Origin: Pseudomonadota bacterium
GTDB lineage: Bacteria; Desulfobacterota; Desulfobulbia; Desulfobulbales; Desulfobulbaceae
Reading direction: 5' to 3'
Assembly (NCBI GenBank): GCA_009782165.1
Contig: WQUH01000125.1
Location: 1 to 5,124, forward strand
DNA length: 5,124 bases
Below the pieces are notes generated by a model. That model was not told the origin of the DNA. It saw only the letters and a list, made by a program, of their open reading frames with translations, and searched no databases. Within the stretch, counting starts at the first letter, position 1, and every line of letters begins with the position of its first letter. Positions 1 through 5,124 of the stretch are shown here, one piece after another. The position numbers and the translations under genes are program-made.

Positions 1-828
1 GGCCGCGGGTTCAAGCTCGATGTGACCGTGCATCGCGGCGCCGGCGCATACGTCTGCGGCGAGGAAACCGCCCTGCTCGAATCCATCGAGGGCAGGAAAG
101 GCCAGCCGCGCAGCAAGCCGCCGTTCCCCGCGGTCGAGGGTCTCTACGGCTGCCCCACCATCATCAACAACGTGCAGAGCATCGCCTCCCTGCCGTTCAT
201 CCTGGCCAACGGCGCCGATGCCTACAGGGCCTTCGGCACCGAGAAGAGCGCGGGAACCCATCTGTTCGGCATCTCGGGACTGGTCAAAAAACCCGGAATG
301 TACGAGCTGCCCCTGGGCCTGCCGCTGCTCGAGGTGATCGAACAGGTGGCCGGCGGCATGCGCGACGGCCGCACCCTGAAGGGGGTGATCCCCGGCGGGA
401 GTTCGACCCCGGTGCTGACGCCCGAAGAGGCGCAGACCGTGACGCTCGACTATGAATCCATGGCCGCCCACCACACCATGTTCGGCTCCGGCGGCATTGT
501 GGTGCTCGACAACACGGTCGACATGGTCAAACTGGTCGAGAACCTCATCTACTTCTACCACCACGAGTCCTGCGGCCAATGCACGCCGTGCCGCGAGGGG
601 CTCGGCTGGATGCTGAAGATTGTGCGCAGGATCTTGCGGGGCGAAGGGACCATGGCCGACATCGATCTGCTGCTCGAGTTGTGCGACAACATCGAGATGA
701 AGACTGTCTGCGTCCTCTCGGCGGCCTGCACCATGTCGGCGCGCAGTTACTTGAACAAATTCCGGCATGAATTCGAGGCGTACGTCACGGGCGTCGCTCC
801 GGCTCAGGCCGCGATATACCAGGAATAA
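1..828 (+). CDS. nuoF: NADH:quinone oxidoreductase subunit F (NADH/FMN-binding, N3 cluster), 5'-truncated by the window edge
   Basis: NuoF is the peripheral-arm subunit that oxidises NADH through FMN and passes electrons to 4Fe-4S cluster N3. The reading frame is open from base 1, so the gene enters from upstream. The 275 visible residues are the C-terminal portion; the E. coli protein has about 445, so roughly the first 150 or more residues, including the glycine-rich NADH-binding motif, are missing. Visible signatures are the flavin-site block GAGAYVCGEETAL (bases about 37-75), the RSKPPFPA block (about 109-132), and the N3 motif ESCGQCTPCREG, with cysteine codons at 571, 580 and 589 and the fourth ligand cysteine at 709 in KTVCVLSAA. 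The protein ends right after the FRHEFEAYV segment, so it lacks the extra C-terminal ferredoxin domain found in some HydB- or NuoF-like proteins. The stop is 9 bases before nuoG. The GTG at 22 is an internal valine, not a start. The family assignment is very secure. Confidence 0.97.
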   Translation, partial: GRGFKLDVTVHRGAGAYVCGEETALLESIEGRKGQPRSKPPFPAVEGLYGCPTIINNVQSIASLPFILANGADAYRAFGTEKSAGTHLFGISGLVKKPGMYELPLGLPLLEVIEQVAGGMRDGRTLKGVIPGGSSTPVLTPEEAQTVTLDYESMAAHHTMFGSGGIVVLDNTVDMVKLVENLIYFYHHESCGQCTPCREGLGWMLKIVRRILRGEGTMADIDLLLELCDNIEMKTVCVLSAACTMSARSYLNKFRHEFEAYVTGVAPAQAAIYQE

Positions 829-831
829 GGG
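826..831 (+). promoter_or_regulatory. Ribosome binding site of nuoG
   Basis: TAAGGG sits 6 bases before the ATG at 838 and includes the stop codon of nuoF. The placement suggests that ribosomes ending nuoF help start nuoG. The match to the anti-Shine-Dalgarno is moderate. Confidence 0.55.
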
Positions 832-837
832 TCTGCC

Positions 838-2400
838 ATGGCTGAGAAGGTACAACTGTTTGTCAACGGTCAGGAAGTAGAAGTCGAAGCAGGGAAGAAT
901 CTGATCGACGCCTTCGGCGCGATCGGGGTCAAGATCCCGCATCTCTGCTATCATCCCGCCCTGGGCGCTGACGGCAACTGCCGCATGTGCCTGGTCGGCA
1001 TCGAGGATGGCCGGCCGCCGATCGTGCCGGCCTGCAAAACCAAGGTCGCCGCCGGGATGAAGGTGCAGTTGGACACGGAAAAGATCAAAAAGATCCAGCG
1101 CGACATCATGGAGTTCGAGCTCATCAACCATCCGATCGACTGCCCGGTTTGCGATCAGGCCGGCGAATGCAAGTTGCAGGATTATTACATGAAATATGAC
1201 GGCCAGCCCAGCCGGATGACCGTCAAGCAGGTGTTGAAGAGCAAGCAGATGGATTTTGGCTGCGGCGTGGTGCACGACCAGGAACGGTGCGTGCTCTGCG
1301 CCCGGTGCGTCCGCTTCACCCGTCTGATTACCAAGACCGGCGAACTGGGCATCGTCAACCGGACCGATGCCGCCCGGGTCACGATTTTTCCGGGACGCCC
1401 CCTGCACAACCGCTATGCCCTGAATGTGGTCGATCTGTGCCCGGTCGGCGCCATGACCAGCCGCGACTTCCGCTTCAAACAGCGCGCCTGGTTTCTCACC
1501 CGGAGCGCGTCCATCTGCCAGGGATGCAGCAAGGGCTGCAATATCTTCATCGACCACAACCGGGAGAAATACAAAGACGACATCATCTACCGCTATCGGC
1601 CGCGCCGCAACCAACTGGTCAACGGCTATTTCATGTGCGATGCCGGGCGGATGACCTACAAGGGCGAAAATGACGATCGTCTGCTCACGCCCCAGGTCGA
1701 CGGCCGCGCCGCCAGCCTTGACGAGGCAATCGAGACGGTGCGCCGGGCAATCAGCGAGGCGAAGAAAATCGCGATGCTCGTCTCGCCGAACGCCTCCCTG
1801 GAACAGATGTACGCCATCCAGCGGTTCGCCGCCGCCATCGATGCCGCCCTGAGCGGCTACAGCGACGGCTGCGTCATGGCGGGAGACGGCGACGGCTGGC
1901 TCATTCAGGATGACAAATCAGCCAATCGGGCCTCCTTTGCCCTCCTGAACATCGATGCCTCCAAGGCCGGTTTTGCGGCGGCGGTCAGCGGCGCCGACCT
2001 GGTGCTCAATTTCTTAAACGATCTGGACCGGTCGCTGGGCGAGGATGACCTGACTCAGTTGCCGGCCACCGCCCACCTGGTCTCCCTTGCCAGCTCCTTG
2101 ACCGCCTGTGTGGCCCGGTCGGCGGTGGCCTTGCCGGTGGCCTCCTACAGCGAGGATGCGGGCAGCCTGGTCAACTGCGATGGCCGGCTCCAGCGCTACG
2201 AGGCGGCGGTGCTGAAAAATCAGCCGCTCAAAAGCCTGATCGAGGTGACGCGGCTCCTGGGCGGTTCGGTCAGGAACATTCAGGAGGCCCGCGCCGGTTT
2301 GCAGACCGCGGTCGCTGTCCTGAACGATGTCGATCTGGAACGGATCCCGGCGGACGGGATTGCACTTACTGCAAGCGAGGTTGCCCATGTCGCAGCTTGA
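838..2400 (+). CDS. nuoG: NADH:quinone oxidoreductase subunit G, short form with N1b, N5, N4 and N7 cluster motifs
   Basis: NuoG carries electrons from NuoF towards NuoI in the peripheral arm. The 520-residue product begins with a 2Fe-2S ferredoxin domain (N1b: C37, C48, C51, C66), then the His-Cys motif for N5 (H98, C102, C105, C111, in NHPIDCPVCDQAGEC), the N4 motif (C151, C154, C157 and C201 in DLCPVGAMTS), and a molybdopterin-type 4Fe-4S motif for N7 (C227, C230, C234, C267). The remaining 250 or so residues are a reduced molybdopterin-oxidoreductase-like region. They include a DGWLIQDDKSANRA segment (from residue 352) and, near residues 438-455, SEDAGSLVNCDGRLQRYEAA, which resembles the conserved NuoG C-terminal segment ending in EGRxQ. 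E. coli NuoG is about 900 residues and Thermus Nqo3 about 780, so much of the C-terminal domain is absent. The frame is intact, which argues for a natural short form rather than a broken gene. The ATG at 838 follows a TAAGGG element by 6 bases, and the 3' end overlaps nuoH by 14 bases. Confidence 0.95.
   Translation: MAEKVQLFVNGQEVEVEAGKNLIDAFGAIGVKIPHLCYHPALGADGNCRMCLVGIEDGRPPIVPACKTKVAAGMKVQLDTEKIKKIQRDIMEFELINHPIDCPVCDQAGECKLQDYYMKYDGQPSRMTVKQVLKSKQMDFGCGVVHDQERCVLCARCVRFTRLITKTGELGIVNRTDAARVTIFPGRPLHNRYALNVVDLCPVGAMTSRDFRFKQRAWFLTRSASICQGCSKGCNIFIDHNREKYKDDIIYRYRPRRNQLVNGYFMCDAGRMTYKGENDDRLLTPQVDGRAASLDEAIETVRRAISEAKKIAMLVSPNASLEQMYAIQRFAAAIDAALSGYSDGCVMAGDGDGWLIQDDKSANRASFALLNIDASKAGFAAAVSGADLVLNFLNDLDRSLGEDDLTQLPATAHLVSLASSLTACVARSAVALPVASYSEDAGSLVNCDGRLQRYEAAVLKNQPLKSLIEVTRLLGGSVRNIQEARAGLQTAVAVLNDVDLERIPADGIALTASEVAHVAA
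2374..2380 (+). promoter_or_regulatory. Ribosome binding site deciding the nuoH start
   Basis: AGCGAGG lies 6 bases before the ATG at 2387 and inside the end of nuoG. It supports this start over the in-frame upstream GTG at 2327 and makes translational coupling to nuoG plausible. It is an imperfect Shine-Dalgarno match. Confidence 0.5.
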
Positions 2401-3673
2401 TCTTCTTCTTCTCGTCCTCCGGGTGGCCTTCGGCGCGTTCGTGCCGCTCTGCTTCATCGCGGTTCTCGTCTGGATGGAGCGCCGCGGCGCCGCCTTCTTT
2501 CAGGACCGATCGGGCCCCAACCGCGCCCACATCTTCGGCTTCAGGGCCGGCGGTCTGGTGCAGAACCTTGCCGATGCGATCAAACTGATCACCAAGGAAG
2601 ACATTGTTCCGGACCATGTCAAACACAAGTTTTACTTTGTCTTGGCCCCGGTCATCGTGTTCAGCATCGCCATCCTGTCCTTTGCCGCGGTGCCGTTTGC
2701 CGATGCGCTGATCCTGGGCGGCAAGAAGTACCTGATGCAGACCATCCCGACCGATCTCGGCATCCTCTGGTTCCTGGCCCTGGCGGGCTTTGCCGTGTAC
2801 GGGATCATTCTGGCCGGCTGGTCCTCGCACAGCAAGTACGGCATCCTCGGCGGACTGCGGGCGGCTGCCCAAGTCATCAGCTATGAAATACCGATGGGAT
2901 TTGCCATCATCAGCGCGCTGGTCGTGTACGGCACGGTCAACCTCACGGAGATCGCCCACTATCAGGGCCAGCTCCTGTTCGGTTTCATTCCGATGTGGGG
3001 CGTGGTGGTGCAGCCCCTGGGCGCGATCATCTTCATCGTGGCCGCCTTTGCCGAGGCGAACCGCACCCCCTTCGACCTGGCCGAGGGCGAGAGCGAGCTG
3101 GTGGCCGGTTTTCATGTCGAATACAGTTCGATGAAATTCGGCATGTTTTTCATGGGCGAGTATGTGGCCATGTTCACCTCCAGCGCGATCATCGTCACCC
3201 TCTACTTCGGCGGCTATCAGATCCCCTGGTTTTCCACCGAGGTGCTGGTCAACAACGCCAGGGCGATCACCGTGCTGCTCATGCTGCTGATGCCCGCATG
3301 CGCGTGGATCTTCATCCGGTGGATGCACAAGAACAACAGAAGTCACTACGACTGTCCCGACGATCACCGGGTACGGGAAGCCCTGATCTATGCGAAGATC
3401 ATCTGGGGCGTGGTGGCCGCGCTCGAGATTGTACTCTTCATCTACCTCATCACCGTTTCAGGCGGCGCCGCGGACCGCATTCTGGTCGCCCTGCTGCAGA
3501 TCGCCACCTTCCTGGTCAAGACGACGCTGATGTGCTTTGTCTATGTCTGGGTGCGGTGGACCCTGCCGCGTTTTCGCTATGATCAGTTGCAGAAGTTGGG
3601 CTGGCAGATCCTCCTGCCGCTTTCGCTGCTGAATATTTTCGTTACAAGCGCAGTTGTGGTTGCGTTGAATTAG
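2387..3673 (+). CDS. nuoH: NADH:quinone oxidoreductase subunit H, long form with two extra predicted membrane helices
   Basis: NuoH is the integral membrane subunit that joins the two arms and forms much of the quinone-binding cavity. The 428-residue product shows the family blocks in order: MERRGAAFFQDRSGPNR (residues 30-46, after TM1), LADAIKLITKED (61-72), SYEIPMGFAI (165-174), the acidic loop AEANRTPFDLAEGESELVAGFHVEYSSMKF (222-251), and the C-terminal LPRFRYDQLQKLGW (393-406) followed by the last helix. Typical NuoH is about 325-350 residues. The excess lies mainly at about residues 282-365, between GGYQIPW and the helix before RYDQ. It contains two hydrophobic spans (about 290-312 and 336-358) joined by a charged loop with NNRSHYDCPDDH. 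I chose the ATG at 2387 (MSQLDLLLLV) because it places TM1 at the N-terminus and has an AGCGAGG element 6 bases upstream; the frame is open to 2327, but that extension would be hydrophilic and lies wholly inside nuoG. It overlaps nuoG by 14 bases. Confidence 0.95.
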   Translation: MSQLDLLLLVLRVAFGAFVPLCFIAVLVWMERRGAAFFQDRSGPNRAHIFGFRAGGLVQNLADAIKLITKEDIVPDHVKHKFYFVLAPVIVFSIAILSFAAVPFADALILGGKKYLMQTIPTDLGILWFLALAGFAVYGIILAGWSSHSKYGILGGLRAAAQVISYEIPMGFAIISALVVYGTVNLTEIAHYQGQLLFGFIPMWGVVVQPLGAIIFIVAAFAEANRTPFDLAEGESELVAGFHVEYSSMKFGMFFMGEYVAMFTSSAIIVTLYFGGYQIPWFSTEVLVNNARAITVLLMLLMPACAWIFIRWMHKNNRSHYDCPDDHRVREALIYAKIIWGVVAALEIVLFIYLITVSGGAADRILVALLQIATFLVKTTLMCFVYVWVRWTLPRFRYDQLQKLGWQILLPLSLLNIFVTSAVVVALN

Positions 3674-3674
3674 G

Positions 3675-3681
3675 AAAGGAG
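3675..3681 (+). promoter_or_regulatory. Strong ribosome binding site of nuoI
   Basis: AAAGGAG lies 5 bases before the ATG at 3687, directly after the nuoH stop codon. It is the best Shine-Dalgarno match in the window and fixes the nuoI start against the in-frame ATG at 3708. Confidence 0.75.
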
Positions 3682-3686
3682 CCGGC

Positions 3687-4211
3687 ATGGGTGCAAAAGC
3701 GAAAATAATGGAGCGTACAGGCAAAAGCTTTTATGAGCGGCTGTATCTGATCGAGATCTTCAAGGGCATGGCGGTGACCCTTGGTCACTTCATGACCAAC
3801 TTCCTTGATAACTCGAAACTGTACGTGCGGCACTATCCCGAGGTGCAGCCCGAAATCCCCGCCCGGTGGCGCGGCCGTCACCGCCTGACCAAGCATGAAG
3901 ACGGCACCATGAAATGCGTGGCCTGCTTCATGTGTCAGACCAACTGCCCGGCCAAGTGCATCATGATCGAGGCGGGCGAGCGGATTGACGGCCGGTCGGA
4001 AAAGATGCCGGTGCGGTTTACCATCGACCTGCTGGAGTGCATCTACTGCGGCTACTGCGTCGAAGCCTGCCCCATGGATGCCATCCGCATGGATACCGGT
4101 ATCTTTGCCGTGACCGGCGCAGACCGGCAATCGTTTGTGATGGGGCTCACGGCGCTGCTGGCCACACCGGGCGCCTACACCGAAGAAGAGTACAAAAAAG
4201 GGGGCGTTTGA
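3687..4211 (+). CDS. nuoI: NADH:quinone oxidoreductase subunit I (two 4Fe-4S clusters, N6a and N6b)
   Basis: NuoI is the 8Fe ferredoxin-like subunit that carries electrons from NuoG clusters to N2 in NuoB at the base of the peripheral arm. The 174-residue product matches the usual NuoI length (about 160-180). Two complete CxxCxxCxxxCP motifs are present: C77, C80, C83, C87 in CVACFMCQTNCP and C118, C121, C124, C128 in CIYCGYCVEACP. As is usual in 2[4Fe-4S] ferredoxin folds, the last cysteine of each motif is expected to bind the other cluster. An extra cysteine, C91 (CPAKC), is common in the family. Residues about 18-40 form the N-terminal helix that in known structures lies along the membrane arm. 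The C-terminal tail (about 145-174) ends in YTEEEYKKGGV. nuoH ends 13 bases upstream and nuoJ begins 4 bases after the stop, as expected for the order H-I-J. Confidence 0.97.
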   Translation: MGAKAKIMERTGKSFYERLYLIEIFKGMAVTLGHFMTNFLDNSKLYVRHYPEVQPEIPARWRGRHRLTKHEDGTMKCVACFMCQTNCPAKCIMIEAGERIDGRSEKMPVRFTIDLLECIYCGYCVEACPMDAIRMDTGIFAVTGADRQSFVMGLTALLATPGAYTEEEYKKGGV

Positions 4212-4215
4212 ACCT

Positions 4216-4725
4216 ATGTTCGCCGACGGTCTATTTCTCGTGTTTGCCGTGCTGGCCGTGCTGGGCGCGGTTGGCCTGGTGCTGTTTCGCCACCCGATGA
4301 ACGGAGCGATGAGCTTTGTCGTCACCCTGATTGCCCTGGCAGGCTTGTACGCCTTGCTGTCGGCGAAACTGATTTTTGCCCTGCAACTGATTGTCTACGC
4401 CGGGGCGATCATGTCGCTGATCGTGTTCATCATCATGTTCTTGAACATCCAGCCGGCCGATCTCCCCCAGGAGGAAACGAAACTGCTCTCCATTCTGGGC
4501 GGCGGCATCGTGGTGCTGCCCATCGGCTGGTTCCTGTTCAAGATCGTCAAGAGCCTGCCGATGCATTCCGTCGCCATCATGGGCACCGACTTCGGCGGCG
4601 TCAAGGAAGTCGGGCTCGTTTTATTCCGCGACTGGTTGATCCCGTTCGAGATCGTTTCGATCCTCCTGCTGGTCTCCCTGGTTGGCGCTGTTATCCTGGC
4701 AGGCAAAAGGGGGACCGCGAAATGA
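4216..4725 (+). CDS. nuoJ: NADH:quinone oxidoreductase subunit J (membrane arm)
   Basis: NuoJ (ND6 homologue) is a five-helix membrane subunit next to NuoH, A and K. Its third helix contains a pi-bulge region linked to coupling between quinone reduction and proton pumping. The 169-residue product fits the family length (about 165-200). Hydrophobic spans are at about residues 3-24, 30-49, 53-78, 91-111 and 141-163, giving five helices. The third span carries [22 protein letters not shown], cut here as [12 protein letters not shown] and [10 protein letters not shown], matching the conserved VYxGAxMxLxxFxxMxLN pattern. The last span, in [22 protein letters not shown] (read as WLIPFEIVS then [13 protein letters not shown]), matches the YLLPFExASxLLLxAxxGA pattern. 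The ATG at 4216 starts 4 bases after nuoI ends; upstream there is only a purine run (AAAAAAGGGGG, 4193-4203) at a rather long distance, so initiation may depend on ribosomes arriving from nuoI. The stop overlaps the nuoK start as ATGA. Confidence 0.95.
   Translation: MFADGLFLVFAVLAVLGAVGLVLFRHPMNGAMSFVVTLIALAGLYALLSAKLIFALQLIVYAGAIMSLIVFIIMFLNIQPADLPQEETKLLSILGGGIVVLPIGWFLFKIVKSLPMHSVAIMGTDFGGVKEVGLVLFRDWLIPFEIVSILLLVSLVGAVILAGKRGTAK
4707..4713 (+). promoter_or_regulatory. Ribosome binding site of nuoK
   Basis: AAGGGGG lies 8 bases before the ATG at 4722, inside the end of nuoJ. The distance to the second ATG at 4725 would be 11, so it favours the first. Together with the ATGA overlap it points to coupled translation of J and K. 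Confidence 0.5.
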
Positions 4726-5018
4726 TGCACTGCTATCTCTACCTGAGCATTATCCTGTTTTGCCTCGGCATGGTCGGCGTCATCGCCAGGCGGAACGTGT
4801 TCACCGTGTTCATGTCCATCGAGCTGATGCTGAACGCCGCGAACCTGGTGTTCGTCACCTTTGCGCGGGTTCATGAGCATGTGGACGGCCACGTCCTGGC
4901 GATGATGGTGATGGCGGTTGCCGCCGCTGAAGCGGCCCTGGCGCTTGCCGTGGTGATTCTGCTGCACAAACACAAGAGCAAGCTCGATACCAACGTGTTC
5001 AGCTTGCTGAAGGGGTGA
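4722..5018 (+). CDS. nuoK: NADH:quinone oxidoreductase subunit K (membrane arm)
   Basis: NuoK (ND4L homologue) is a three-helix membrane subunit that forms part of a proton channel in complex I. The 98-residue product matches the family length of about 100. Predicted helices lie at about residues 3-22, 27-49 and 57-83. The two conserved membrane glutamates are present: E34 in [13 protein letters not shown] and E70 in [11 protein letters not shown], corresponding to E36 and E72 of E. coli NuoK, both important for proton translocation. The block [19 protein letters not shown] is the family signature. The start at 4722 is preferred to the adjacent ATG at 4725 because AAGGGGG (4707-4713) is 8 bases from the former and because it gives an ATGA overlap with the nuoJ stop. 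The tail after the last helix is short and basic (HKHKSK). The gene lies in the expected J-K-L order. Confidence 0.96.
   Translation: MMHCYLYLSIILFCLGMVGVIARRNVFTVFMSIELMLNAANLVFVTFARVHEHVDGHVLAMMVMAVAAAEAALALAVVILLHKHKSKLDTNVFSLLKG
5010..5015 (+). promoter_or_regulatory. Ribosome binding site of nuoL
   Basis: AAGGGG lies 7 bases before the ATG at 5023, immediately before the nuoK stop codon TGA. Spacing and match are good and support the nuoL start. Confidence 0.55.
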
Positions 5019-5022
5019 TTCC

Positions 5023-5124
5023 ATGGTGCAAAGTGTCGATTATCTGGGGTTGATCCCGCTGTTTCCCCTGATGGGGGCGGTCCTCATCGGACTGCTGCAT
5101 ATCTTCACCTGCCGGCGGACCGTG
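5023..5124 (+). CDS. nuoL: NADH:quinone oxidoreductase subunit L, N-terminal 34 codons only
   Basis: NuoL (ND5 homologue) is the distal antiporter-like proton-pumping subunit of the membrane arm, usually over 600 residues. Only the first 34 codons lie in the window, and the frame is open to the edge. The fragment starts MVQSVDYLGLIPLFPLMGAV and continues into a short hydrophobic stretch, consistent with TM1 of NuoL, whose N-terminus typically reads like LIPLLPLLGALLLG. The start is the ATG at 5023, four bases after the nuoK stop, with AAGGGG 7 bases upstream. The assignment rests mainly on position after nuoK plus this N-terminal pattern. The conserved lysine and glutamate of the channel are beyond the window. 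A related antiporter-like subunit (NuoM or an Mrp-type protein) cannot be strictly excluded from 34 residues but is unlikely here. Confidence 0.85.
   Translation, partial: MVQSVDYLGLIPLFPLMGAVLIGLLHIFTCRRTV

Noticed and set aside
22..24. GTG as a true start of a short NuoF
   Set aside because: The frame is open from base 1 with NuoF-like residues (GFKLDVTVH), and the codon falls within the middle of the family, so it is an internal valine.
2327..2386. Upstream GTG start adding 20 residues to NuoH
   Set aside because: The added segment is hydrophilic, lies wholly within nuoG coding sequence and would precede the usual N-terminal TM1. The ATG at 2387 has a ribosome binding site at good spacing.
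838..2400. nuoG as a pseudogene because of its short length
   Set aside because: The frame is uninterrupted, all 16 expected ligands for N1b, N5, N4 and N7 are present, a late family motif is kept, and the 3' end meets nuoH in a tight overlap.
2366..3367. Long antisense open frame of 333 codons opposite nuoH
   Set aside because: It lies opposite a clear nuoH gene, its translation is rich in His, Asp, Gln and Gly as expected from reading GC-rich membrane-protein codons backwards, and it has no recognisable domain.
3642..4325. Antisense open frame of 227 codons opposite nuoI
   Set aside because: It mirrors nuoI and the edges of nuoH and nuoJ, and no family motif is visible. The + strand carries the two ferredoxin motifs.
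4395..5024. Antisense open frame of 209 codons opposite nuoJ and nuoK
   Set aside because: It spans two well-supported membrane genes in opposite orientation, and its His/Gln/Met-rich translation is typical of a shadow frame.
1..5124. A novel defence, mobile or biosynthetic system hidden in the window
   Set aside because: Virtually every base is taken up by a contiguous complex I operon on one strand, with gaps of at most 13 bases. I saw no repeats, inverted ends, RNA genes or foreign genes.

Overview
The window is an internal piece of a bacterial respiratory complex I (NADH:quinone oxidoreductase, type I NDH) operon. All genes are on the + strand, in the order nuoF (3' part), nuoG, nuoH, nuoI, nuoJ, nuoK, nuoL (5' end only). 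This is the canonical nuo order. Genes are separated by at most 13 bases or overlap (14 bases for nuoG/nuoH, 4 bases for nuoJ/nuoK), so one transcript with coupled translation is likely. I see no internal promoter, terminator, RNA gene, repeat array, mobile element or non-coding stretch of any size.

Layout: 1-828 encodes the C-terminal part of NuoF, with the end of the flavin/NADH-binding domain and the N3 cluster domain. 838-2400 encodes NuoG with motifs for N1b, N5, N4 and N7, but with an unusually short C-terminal part. 2387-3673 encodes NuoH, the membrane subunit at the quinone cavity, carrying an insertion of about 80 residues with two extra predicted membrane helices. 3687-4211 encodes NuoI, with two 4Fe-4S motifs for N6a and N6b. 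4216-4725 encodes NuoJ and 4722-5018 encodes NuoK, both small membrane subunits. 5023-5124 is the start of NuoL, which runs off the window.

How they work together: NADH reduces FMN in NuoF, electrons pass through N3 (NuoF), N1b, N4 and N5 (NuoG), then N6a and N6b (NuoI) and N2 (NuoB, outside the window) to quinone near NuoH. NuoH, J, K and L belong to the proton-translocating membrane arm. The nuoA-E genes, expected upstream, and the rest of nuoL plus nuoM and nuoN, expected downstream, lie outside the window.

Organism: GC-rich, Gram-negative-like bacterial DNA. A short NuoG together with an enlarged NuoH recalls complex I operons of Desulfobacterota (former Deltaproteobacteria) and some related phyla. 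This is recall-based inference, not a search result, and is held with low to moderate confidence. I found no sign of a previously undescribed system. The points worth a second look are structural variations in NuoG and NuoH.
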